64,000 nucleotides of DNA from Psychrobacter sp. GP33 (GTDB lineage Bacteria > Pseudomonadota > Gammaproteobacteria > Pseudomonadales > Moraxellaceae), in assembly GCF_014119005.1 (NCBI RefSeq), contig NZ_JACGYX010000003.1, positions 310,001-374,000 on the forward strand, given 5' to 3'. This document shows positions 8,026 through 16,600 of this stretch, piece after piece. A model generated the notes under the pieces. That model searched no databases. It saw nothing but the letters and a program-made list of their open reading frames with translations, and was not told the DNA's origin. How positions within the stretch are numbered: the stretch's first letter is position 1; every line of letters starts with the position of its first letter. Made by a program: the position numbers and the translations under genes.

Positions 8026-10179
8026 CTATCCTCGACGCCACGCATGATATTTTTCTATCCATTTTAAAACGCCTTCAGGCGCATGTGACCGTTTCCATTC
8101 ACCGGCTACCGACTTATTACCTTCAGCCCAAGTAGGGTAGCTATGAATGGTGCCCAGTATTTTGTTAAGCCCTAAATTATGCTTCATAGCCAATACAAAT
8201 TCCGCCATTAAGTCGCCTGCATGTTCAGAGACGATAGTGACCCCAAGAATCTTATCTTTACCTTTTGGGGTGATGACTTTGATAAAGCCTTCAGTTGCGC
8301 CTTCAGTAATAGCGCGGTCTAATTCTTTAAACTCAAAACGAGTCACTTCATAATCGATGCCTTTTTCGATAGCTTCTTGTTCATTGACGCCCACGCGAGC
8401 GACTTCTGGATCAATAAAGGTCGTCCACGGTATCACTCGATAATCTACTTTAAACTTTTTAAGATGACCAAATAAACCGTTAACGGCGGCGTACCATGCC
8501 TGATGTGATGCCACATGCGTAAATTGATAAGGACCGACGATATCACCTGCAGCGTAGATATTCGGATATAAAGTCTCTAGATATTCATTGGTTACAATCG
8601 TGCGATCTGTTTCAATGCCTAATGCTTCAAGACCATACCCTTCAAGCCGAGCGCTACGGCCAACAGCACAAAGCAGCTCATCATATTCAATAGCAACTTC
8701 TTGTTGTTGACGTTCAACGATAAGGAATTTTTTACTACCGCGTGCTTCGCAACGTATCGCTTGATGCTCGGTTAAAATATTAACGCCACTTGCTGTCAGT
8801 GACTCAAAAGCAAAACTTGATACCTCAGTATCTTCTTTTTTCATCAGGCGAGCGCCCCTTTCAATTTGGGTAACGCTTGAACCAAGCCTGGCAAAACTTT
8901 GTGCCAGCTCACAGCCAACCGGTCCGCCCCCAAGTACCACAAGCCTTTTAGGCGCTTCATCAAGTTGAGCGAATTTATCCCATATGGTATCGCTAGTGAC
9001 ATAGCCGGTTTCTTCAATACCCGGTAGTGGCGGTACAAAGGGGCGTGCTCCTGTGGCGATAACGATAGTACGTGCTGTAAGTGTTTGCGTACCGCCATTG
9101 TTAAGTTTGATTTCTACCGTCCATGGGTCAATTAATTTAGCGTAGCCTTTGAGGACTTCTACGCCCAAATCGGTATAACGCTCGACACTGTCATGCGGCG
9201 CAATATCGTCAATCACTGTTTGTACACGTGCCATTACTTTTTTGAATGAAAATTGTGGGGTCATATTTTCTAAGCCGTAACGCTCGCCATGACGAATTTG
9301 CTCAGCAACTTTGGCGCTTTTAATCACGGTTTTACTGGGTACGCAGCCATAGTTTAAGCAGTCACCGCCCATCTCACCAGCTTCGATTAAAGTGACTTTG
9401 GCTTTCACAGCTGCCGCAATATAGCTAGTGACTAAGCCGCCCGCACCAGCACCGATGACTATCATATTACGGTCGAATTTTTTTGGTTTATTATAATCTT
9501 TATAGACGCGACGTTCTTTAAATCCATTCAAAATCGCTTTAGCAATCAGCGGAAAGAAGCCTAATAATGCGAAGGATAAAATCAGATTAAGCGATAAAAT
9601 ACCTGATAAGCTCTCCACTTGTCCCAATTGCGTACCAGCATTTACAAACACAAAAGTACCAGCCAACATGCCAATTTGGCTTACCCAATAAAATGTCCGT
9701 GCTTTAATAGCGGTGAGACCCATTAGCAGGTTGATTAAAAAGAATGGAAATATCGGCACTAAACGCAAAGTAAATAAGTAAAATGCGCCTTCTTTTTTAA
9801 CGCCAGCATCAATAGACGCAAGACGTTCTGGGAAGCGCTGCTGAATCGTATCGCGTAGCAGATAACGTGAAACTAAAAAGGCTAACGTAGCACCAATGCT
9901 GGAGGCAAAAGAGGCGACCAATAAACCTTCAGCCAAACCAAACAAAGCACCTGCGGCCAAGGTCAAAATAGCTGCGCCCGGTAAGGATAAGGCAGTTACC
10001 AATACGTATAGTAAGAAAAAGCCACCAATAACTAGTAATGGAGATTGCGCTTTATATTGCTCAAACTCCGCCATTGAGCCTTTTAGCCCATCCAGCGTCA
10101 GCAATTGGTTTAGGTCAAAATAAAAAAACAGAACGATAGCCAGTGCTGCAATCCCTAATAAAACTATTTTTTTAATCAT
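8026..10179 (-). CDS. Bifunctional TVP38/TMEM64 (DedA-like) membrane domain fused to FAD-dependent disulfide reductase
   Basis: The first roughly 220 residues are a TVP38/SNARE-associated membrane domain with several hydrophobic helices and the conserved FASSIGATLAFLVSRYLLRD and RLVPIFPFFLINL segments. The rest is a pyridine nucleotide-disulfide oxidoreductase: FAD motif VIGAGAGGLVT, redox pair GGDCLNYGCVPSKT, NAD(P) motif VVLGGGPVGCELA and FAD motif YAAGDIVGP. Near the C-terminus SYPTWAE replaces the HPTxxE of lipoamide dehydrogenases; Tyr at this position recalls mercuric reductase. No metal-binding N-terminal domain or C-terminal Cys pair is present, so mercury reduction is unlikely. Start at 10179 (MIKKIVLLG) is chosen for the GGA 6 nt upstream; 717 residues. 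Confidence 0.88.
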   Translation of the reverse strand: MIKKIVLLGIAALAIVLFFYFDLNQLLTLDGLKGSMAEFEQYKAQSPLLVIGGFFLLYVLVTALSLPGAAILTLAAGALFGLAEGLLVASFASSIGATLAFLVSRYLLRDTIQQRFPERLASIDAGVKKEGAFYLFTLRLVPIFPFFLINLLMGLTAIKARTFYWVSQIGMLAGTFVFVNAGTQLGQVESLSGILSLNLILSFALLGFFPLIAKAILNGFKERRVYKDYNKPKKFDRNMIVIGAGAGGLVTSYIAAAVKAKVTLIEAGEMGGDCLNYGCVPSKTVIKSAKVAEQIRHGERYGLENMTPQFSFKKVMARVQTVIDDIAPHDSVERYTDLGVEVLKGYAKLIDPWTVEIKLNNGGTQTLTARTIVIATGARPFVPPLPGIEETGYVTSDTIWDKFAQLDEAPKRLVVLGGGPVGCELAQSFARLGSSVTQIERGARLMKKEDTEVSSFAFESLTASGVNILTEHQAIRCEARGSKKFLIVERQQQEVAIEYDELLCAVGRSARLEGYGLEALGIETDRTIVTNEYLETLYPNIYAAGDIVGPYQFTHVASHQAWYAAVNGLFGHLKKFKVDYRVIPWTTFIDPEVARVGVNEQEAIEKGIDYEVTRFEFKELDRAITEGATEGFIKVITPKGKDKILGVTIVSEHAGDLMAEFVLAMKHNLGLNKILGTIHSYPTWAEGNKSVAGEWKRSHAPEGVLKWIEKYHAWRRG

Positions 10180-10250
10180 AAAATGTCCGTTTAAGTAGTA
10201 CAGCAAAGCTCTGAATGTTTAGATATGGTCTGACTGGCTTTAGTCGGATA

Positions 10251-10919
10251 TCAATCGGGCATTTCAGCCAACTGTTTTAGAATACTGATATAGCTCTCCA
10301 CCCCTTGTGCACCGCTGACGAGATGACGGTCGTTAAAAATAACTGCTGGAACACTCTGGATGCCTTGTTCACGCCAGTGCTGTTCGGAGTCGCGTACTTC
10401 TTTTGCAAAGCGCTGTTCCTCAAGAACGGTTAATGCTTCTGCACCATCCAAACCAATCTCTGCAGCTATATCCGCAAGTATTGCTTTTTCAGAAATATTT
10501 CTATTGTTGGTGAAATATGCGTTGAATAATGCCTGTTTTAAATCATTGGTACGCCCATATTGATTGGCCCAATGTAGCAGTTGATGGCAGTTAAAAGTGT
10601 TGTGTACTAAAGTATCGGCATTAAAACTAAACTTAAAGCCAACTTCTGCACCTGCTACTGTCATTCTGTCTCGACTCTCTTGGACTTGCTGTGCAGTACG
10701 ATTGTGTTTTTTGGCTCCGTGCTCGCGCAAATTTTTGCCCTCAAGTGTCATATCAGGATTTATCTCGAACGGATGCCAATGAAGCTCATATGCGGTATTG
10801 GTCTGCTTCAATGCTTCCGCCAGTTGACGATAGCCGATGATACACCAAGGGCAAGATATATCCGATACGATATCTATTTTTAATAATTGCTTTGATAATG
10901 ACGGCTCTGAATGTTCCAT
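10251..10919 (-). CDS. DsbA-family oxidoreductase (FrnE-like)
   Basis: A 222-residue thioredoxin-fold protein with the active site SCPWC near residues 18-22 (DIVSDISCPWCIIGY), a helical insertion, and the cis-proline loop GIQSVPAVIFNDR near residue 190. It lacks a signal peptide, so it is probably cytoplasmic, as expected of FrnE-type proteins that act on disulfides or organic electrophiles. AAAGGA precedes the ATG. It is transcribed towards the fusion flavoprotein gene with a 71-bp gap, and co-transcription with that redox protein is plausible. Confidence 0.88.
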   Translation of the reverse strand: MEHSEPSLSKQLLKIDIVSDISCPWCIIGYRQLAEALKQTNTAYELHWHPFEINPDMTLEGKNLREHGAKKHNRTAQQVQESRDRMTVAGAEVGFKFSFNADTLVHNTFNCHQLLHWANQYGRTNDLKQALFNAYFTNNRNISEKAILADIAAEIGLDGAEALTVLEEQRFAKEVRDSEQHWREQGIQSVPAVIFNDRHLVSGAQGVESYISILKQLAEMPD

Positions 10920-11080
10920 ATAATTTTCCTTTAACGATTGTCTATCACTTTAACTAAAAAAATGGTTGCCCGATTGACTTCTGAACAACAATTTTTTATG
11001 CGATAGTTTTTTGAACAACAGTACAAGAACAATAAAAAGGTTATAAAACCCCAAACGAGTTAAACTATTAGTCCGCATGA

Positions 11081-11252
11081 TTAGTCAATTTTGTGCCATG
11101 CAAATTTTTGGAATGGCTTGTCTATCGGAGTATTGGTCAGATGGCTAGTATGGATTATTAGTATAGTTGCTCATGACTTTTTGAGCCACACCAAGAATAA
11201 TTTCAAGAATCTGACGCTTGGTGAACCCAGCCTCATGATTTTGAGTGAATGC
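11081..11252 (-). pseudogene. Remnant of an AhpD / carboxymuconolactone decarboxylase-family gene
   Basis: Reading the minus strand from 11252 gives AFTQNHEAGFTKRQILEIIL, then GVAQKVMSNYTN, a recognisable AhpD-family C-terminal segment. After codon AAT (11157-11159) a 13-nt insertion (11144-11156) shifts the frame. In the shifted frame the protein resumes as HLTNTPIDKPFQKFAWHKID and a stop at 11081-11083, the expected family ending. A TGA precedes 11252 and the N-terminal half is absent. This is a decayed gene. A LysR remnant lies just beyond it, so an original regulator/target pair is likely. Confidence 0.78.
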
Positions 11253-11318
11253 TCATATTTATTGTAAATAGTTAGTCTTGAATTTTGTATGTTATTTAGT
11301 TTTTTCTCAAGTAGCTGT

Positions 11319-11660
11319 TTAATTTGATTCGTAATGCTGATGCGCTAACTGAATAAAAGCTTTCGTAGCTGCGTTTTGGTAAGCGCCTTTTCGTTGCAGT
11401 AATACCGCAGTGCGCTGAAATAAAGAGGGTGCCAGTGCGATTGCAATCAGCTTATCTCGATTACTTACGATGTTGGATGGCAATAATGTAGTCAATTGAG
11501 TGTGGTGTACGATTTCAAGAACAGCGCTTAAGAAATTGGCCTTCATCAGCACCTTTGGTCTTATGTCGTGTTGCCGGCAATAATGTTCAATTTGTCCACG
11601 AGTGACAAACTCATGGCTGAGCAGTATCAATCATTGCTCGCTTAGTGTTTGAAAATCAAA
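11319..11660 (-). pseudogene. Remnant of a LysR-family regulator (effector-binding domain only)
   Basis: The open part (11319-11630, 103 codons) reads LILLSHEFVTRGQIEHYCRQ, then VLMKANFLSAVLEIV and TLLPSNIV, typical of the second half of a CynR-like LysR effector domain. A TGA at 11631-11633 interrupts the frame; before it TLSEQ fits the expected family sequence (LSEQ-x-LILLS). The DNA-binding domain is missing and the frame decays upstream of about 11660. The only possible start is TTG without a ribosome site. Not functional as a DNA-binding regulator. Confidence 0.75.
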
Positions 11661-12030
11661 CTCCAATATTAATAAAGCCACCTGAATATTTCTAGAAATA
11701 GTAAGAGCTCGCTAAAGCATAATAATAAATGCCTAGTGCATTTTATATATACAACTAGGCCTAGCGCTTTGATTTATATAAAGATTTTATTGATAATGCT
11801 ATATCCTAAAAAAATATGCTTTACTACTTGAGAAGTAAGAGTAGTGTTGCCACGCTACTTATTACTTATGAGTAAAAGTTGAGTTCTATACTCTGATTTA
11901 ATTAAAGTAAGTACATTCTAAACCCTTAAGAAGCAACTTTTGACTTTACTATGACGGTATCCTATTTTAGTAATCAGTTTGATACCGTCATTTAACAGAT
12001 AGATAAAAGTAAATAAAGACGGCTAAGCAA
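11661..12030. other. Gene-free AT-rich stretch with inverted repeats
   Basis: No credible coding frame. It holds two inverted repeats: GCCTAGT 11731-11737 with ACTAGGC 11754-11760, and an 11-bp perfect pair ATGACGGTATC 11951-11961 with 11981-11991. It probably represents erosion of the LysR gene plus spacer. Confidence 0.5.
11951..11991. repeat. 11-bp perfect inverted repeat
   Basis: ATGACGGTATC and its exact inverse GATACCGTCAT are separated by 19 nt. There is no T-run on either side, so it is not a standard terminator. It could be an operator or a transcript hairpin; function unknown. Confidence 0.5.
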
Positions 12031-12063
12031 CAAAAAACCCTGTAGCCAAAGGGATACAGGGTT
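12031..12063 (-). terminator. Rho-independent terminator of the tRNA-Arg transcript
   Basis: On the minus strand AACCCTGTA pairs with TACAGGGTT over a 10-nt loop and is followed by TTTTTTG. It sits about 30 nt beyond the 3' end of the tRNA. Confidence 0.85.
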
Positions 12064-12092
12064 CTAAAGTGATATAAAAATATATTTTAAAG

Positions 12093-12165
12093 TGCGCCCA
12101 CCAAGACTCGAACTTGGATCGATCACTTAGGAGGCAACTGCTCTATCCTGTTGAGCTATAGGCGC
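12093..12165 (-). tRNA. tRNA-Arg (anticodon CCU)
   Basis: A cloverleaf can be folded by eye. Acceptor GCGCCTA pairs with TGGGCGC (one T-G), discriminator A. The D arm is AGCTCAACAGGATAGAGC. The anticodon loop is CTCCTAA, reading AGG codons. The T arm is CCAAG-TTCGAGT-CTTGG. CCA is not encoded. Length 73. It is followed by its own terminator. Confidence 0.93.
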
Positions 12166-12278
12166 GTTATAGGGTGCCATTGTAAAAAAAAGAGACAACA
12201 AAAGCAATCTGTTTTAAGGTAAAGGTTAGCCATATTTTTTTATGATTGGTTGTATCTATGTACAGTTTCTCTCTTCTC

Positions 12279-13085
12279 TCACTTATCACCATTGCTCAGC
12301 GCATCGGCAAGCTTAACATTTGACTCCCCTCGAGCGCGTCTGTGACTGGATGCTGGGTTAAATAGCTCATCCACGCTATTTTTATAGCCGTCTACATCAT
12401 CATAACCGTGCTTTTTTAACACATCTTGTCCACTACTTGAGAGTAAGAAATTACGAAAGCTGATAGCAACAGGATTTTCAGTCAGAATAACACCGTCAAC
12501 GGTGTGCCCATCTTTTATCGCATAATTAAAAGAGGCAAGGTGACGCGCTTGATTATTATCATTAGCGATGGGTGGGTCAATATTATCTGGCTGAGTGGTC
12601 TGTTGTGCCATACCGTCGAGATTAACTTTACTCGCGTTACGCTCAGTTTGAGCCTTATTTAATAAGTCCTGCAAAGGAGATAGTCGTGATTGGGATATTT
12701 TGCTATCGGCAATAATAATATCTATATTAACAATAAAATTAGAGTCTTTCTGATCAGTGGTATTTGTATCCGGTAGAGTAAATAGCATTGTTGAAGTAAC
12801 ATAACGTACTAACAGTTGCACGTCTGGGTAGCGTTTCTCAAATTTGGTAATGATATCATCAAGCGTTATCTGCATACTTTTTTCTGCTTGTACGTGTAAA
12901 ATGCTGATAGGGGCTGTATTACTTTTATCGTCGCTATCAGTGTCTACTTGCTCATTTTGGCTCACAGCAATGGGTAATGGATTGGTGTTTTTAAGATTGT
13001 TGTGCCATAACCAAGCAAAAACGCTAATAACCATAATAAGTAGCAATATCAGTAGACCAACCAAAATGAGTTTATAGTCTTTCAT
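12279..13085 (-). CDS. Membrane-anchored ModA-like solute-binding protein
   Basis: Of 268 residues, about 8-30 form a single hydrophobic anchor (LILVGLLILLLIMVISVFAW) after a Lys-containing start, leaving the rest periplasmic. The body resembles molybdate-type binding proteins: DDIITKFEKRYPDVQLLVRY, then NIDIIIADSKI, and the C-terminal FRNFLLSSSGQDVLKKHGY, which matches the F..FL.S..GQ..L..GY ending of ModA. The tail is charged and low-complexity. No permease or ATPase gene adjoins it, so a sensory or orphan role is possible. The middle section is low-complexity (TTQPDNIDPP). Confidence 0.6.
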   Translation of the reverse strand: MKDYKLILVGLLILLLIMVISVFAWLWHNNLKNTNPLPIAVSQNEQVDTDSDDKSNTAPISILHVQAEKSMQITLDDIITKFEKRYPDVQLLVRYVTSTMLFTLPDTNTTDQKDSNFIVNIDIIIADSKISQSRLSPLQDLLNKAQTERNASKVNLDGMAQQTTQPDNIDPPIANDNNQARHLASFNYAIKDGHTVDGVILTENPVAISFRNFLLSSSGQDVLKKHGYDDVDGYKNSVDELFNPASSHRRARGESNVKLADALSNGDK

Positions 13086-13653
13086 AGGGAGTTGCTTATC
13101 TTTTAGGAAATGGTCAAATAGGGAGTAAAAACGGTAGTACTAATCAGAAGGTAAAACTCTATAATATTTACGCATGACACAATTTTTGCTCAATAAAAAG
13201 CTATTCATCTTTTTAAATACGACACCAGTTGTCGCAATATCACATACGTTACTAGTAAGCCTCTTGTGTTAATGGCACACTACAACGCTATTTATTTTAC
13301 ATAGCCTAAACATTATTATATGCAAGACGATTTGGAGCTAAACTATTTATTTGTGCTTTATACATTTAAAGAATGCTGATAGTTATATGAATTATTGAAA
13401 GCATAAAAGGGTGTGTATTTTAGCAGAAAACTGAAAATATCACGACTGTTAAATATCTTTGCTAACGGTAATAATTGTCCCCTAATAATGTACAGAAAGT
13501 AGTTCTAGGCAACGATAGAAAAGTCGTTAAGTTTTATGTTTGCCAGCTATGCTAGCATTTACGCTCAATGTACGCGTGTTACCATAGAATGTCGCTTATT
13601 GATAATATGCGCTCTTTACTTCTTGTTTTATCGTCCCAATTTGATGGTTATCT
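13086..13653. other. Intergenic region upstream of recC
   Basis: About 570 bp, AT-rich, with no coding frame I trust; an open frame at 13568-13882 overlaps recC and is a shadow. A short palindrome CGACA-ccagt-TGTCG lies at 13220-13234. It presumably carries the recC promoter, but no confident -35/-10 pair stands out. Confidence 0.5.
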
Positions 13654-16600
13654 ATGTTTACGATTATACAATCCCACCGCACCGAAAATCTTGTTGATCA
13701 GCTTCTTGTTCAATATCAGTCTAAAAATCAGCCTGTTTTTGAGCCTTTTATTGTCATTGTACCTTCAATGGTATTGGGCGATTGGTTGGATAAAACCATT
13801 GCGAGCCGTGCAGGTATCAGTACTTTGGTGCGTACTAAATTTTGGGGTCAGTATCAGTGGACGCTTATGCAGGATGTGTTGACTCGCCATAACGCGTATT
13901 TATTAGAGCAGAACCCTGAAGCGGTGACCTTTAATGTGCCTGAGGTTGCGGTATTATCACCAACGGTGATGCAGTGGCGATTATTTGGCTATTTGACTTA
14001 CTACCAAGATTTGATTGTTGCAGATGAAAAACATCCGGTTAATCCATTATTAGCGTCTTTGATTGATGGGCCAAAAGAGAATGTACTACAAGACATTTTA
14101 CTACAGGATAAGGCCCAACAAGATGCGCGTATTTGGCAGCTGGCAAGTGATTTGGCGCGGGTATTTAATCGTTATTTAACCCATCGTGAAGATTGGCTGG
14201 CACTATGGTCATATAACAAGCCGCTTAATGTGGATACGTTGATAGCAGATAAAGATGCCTTGTCATTGCGCTTTGATAAATATGCGCGCGGCACACCTGA
14301 ATGGTTGGTTGAGCATTATGCTGAGTTAGAAGTTGCTCAACGCTTCTTATGGTCGCATTTATTTGCCGATGTGCATCAGCACCGCGTTGTATTGGAAGAA
14401 ATATTTTGGCAAGCACTAAAGTCAAATAAGGCTAGCGAGCAAAACCAGTTACCCAAAGTGCTGCGTATCTTCACCATTCAGCAGCTACCACAGACTGAGC
14501 TCGACTTTTTGCAGCGCTTGTCACAATACATGGATATTACGCTGTTGCATTACAATCCATCAAAACTGTTTTGGGCAGATATTGTTGATAAATCGTGGTT
14601 ACAGCGCCAGCAGATTATTAATCCTGAAAGTGTATTTTTGCGTGATTATGGGCATAGCCTGCTGTCACGTTTGGGCAAGCAGTCGCGAGATACCTTTGCG
14701 ATGCTTGCCAACTTGTCAGGTAATGAGCAATATCAAGATGCGCTTGTAGAGTGGCAAGATAACTTTGAGAATAGTGATGATGAGTTTGGTCTTAGTTTTG
14801 ATGATAGCTTCTATGATGTTGATGATGCTAATAGCTCTCAAATTGCGCAAAATAGACCAAGTTTATTAAGACGTTTGCAAAACGATGTGTTGATGCTTGA
14901 TGAGAAATCTACCCAGCAAGCAACGGCTGCAAAAGTTTCGCAGGAAGTGAGTAAGCAAATAGAGCTGGGCTTTGATAAAGAAGAGCAAGAAACACCATGG
15001 TATGAAGATGAGGCATTAGAGAACAAGCGCTTTGAAAAAGACCGTTTTTGGGCAATGTCTGCGCAAGATAATAGTCTAAGCATTCATTCGTGCCATAGCT
15101 TGCAGCGTCAGCTCGAAGTGCTGCGCATTATGATTGGGCGCTGGCTAAATGAACCTATCAAAACTGGTGATAAAAAGCGCCATATATCAGACATTGTTGT
15201 CTTGCTGCCTGATGTTGAACGTCATCATGCATTGATTAGCTCTATTTTTGTTAATGGTAAAGGTCAAGATGGTTTGACCCTACCTGCTAAGGTAACCGGT
15301 GTTGTCGATGCGGATATTCGTCAGTTATGGGAGGGCATTATTGGTTTTTATAAGCTGTTAGGCAGCCATAGTGCCCGTTTTGAAGCGGCTGAGGTCTTAG
15401 ATTGGCTGATGCTAACGCCTTTGTTTGAAAACTTTGGGCTAACCCGCGAACAAATGAGCCGTGGTTGCGATTTGTTGGTAGAGGCGGGCTTTATCCGAGG
15501 CTTTGATGAGCTGCATCTTAAGCAGACCCTAGATAGTAACGACTTTGATTATCGATTTAGTTTTTCGCAAGCGCTAGATAGATTAACCTTAGGTCTGATT
15601 ATGCCAGAAGCTAAGTTGAGCGACTGCCTATATCCCTTAGATAAAGATGAATGGCCAAGTACTGCATTGCCAGAAATGACCCTACCGCTGCCACAGGTGA
15701 GCCTAAACGATGCGATGATTGTTGAGGCCCTTTGCCGTATTTATGCGGGTTTGGTTGAACGACGCGATGACCATACGCAGAAAATGAAAGCAGAAGACTG
15801 GCTCGATCAGATTGAGACACAAGTCATTCATCGTTACTTTGGCGATGTTGATCAAACACGCACGATGCGCGCCATCTATAATGCCATGAATGGTTTTAAA
15901 TCTAGTCTGCGAGCCAATCGCCATTATAGACAGTACTCTAGTGGTGATAGCGCCAATAAAGAAGTAGAGCAAAAGCTAGCGAGCGTTGAGCAGTTGCCGC
16001 TCAAGCTGAGCTTTATGCTAGATAGTATTGAGGCGGAGCTTGAAAGTCAGCAGGTCAGTGCTGAGCCGACAGGTGTCATTACCTTTGGTAAATTTGGTGC
16101 ATTAAGAAACGTACCTTTTGACTTGGTAATCATGCTGAATATGAATCTCTCTGAATTTCCCGGGCGTGACCGTGATAACCGCTACGATTTGATGAAAGCC
16201 ACCAACGCCCGTCGCGGTGATAGAGTCAGTGAAGATGATGATAATGGGGCGTTCTTAGACGCGCTGCTGTGCGCACGGAGTGCTTGCTGGATATTCTATA
16301 ACGGTCAAAGCCTGACGGACACTCATGAGCACCTGCCAGCTAATCCAGTCAGTGAGCTATTACAGTTTTTACAAGGTGAGATACAGTGGCAGGTGAAATC
16401 GCTCGAAACATTGGACATGCTGCCTGAGAACATTGACTCAACTACCGAGAGCCTCAAGCGCTATTTGCCTAAGCTGATTAAACAGTGGCTGTTGACTGAG
16501 CATCCAGCATTGCCTTTTCATGAGAGTTTATTCGAGACAGAAGTTGAAGGCGATAGCTTTTCTGAGCAAGCGTCTAATCCCAGTGCAAATAATGGGATTA

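Noticed and set aside
8026..10179. Mercuric reductase
   Set aside because: Although Tyr replaces the His as in MerA, the terminal Cys pair, the metal-binding N-terminal domain and other mer genes are missing.
13568..13882. A 104-codon frame overlapping the start of recC
   Set aside because: Most of it overlaps recC in another frame; hydrophobic product has no ribosome site or family resemblance.
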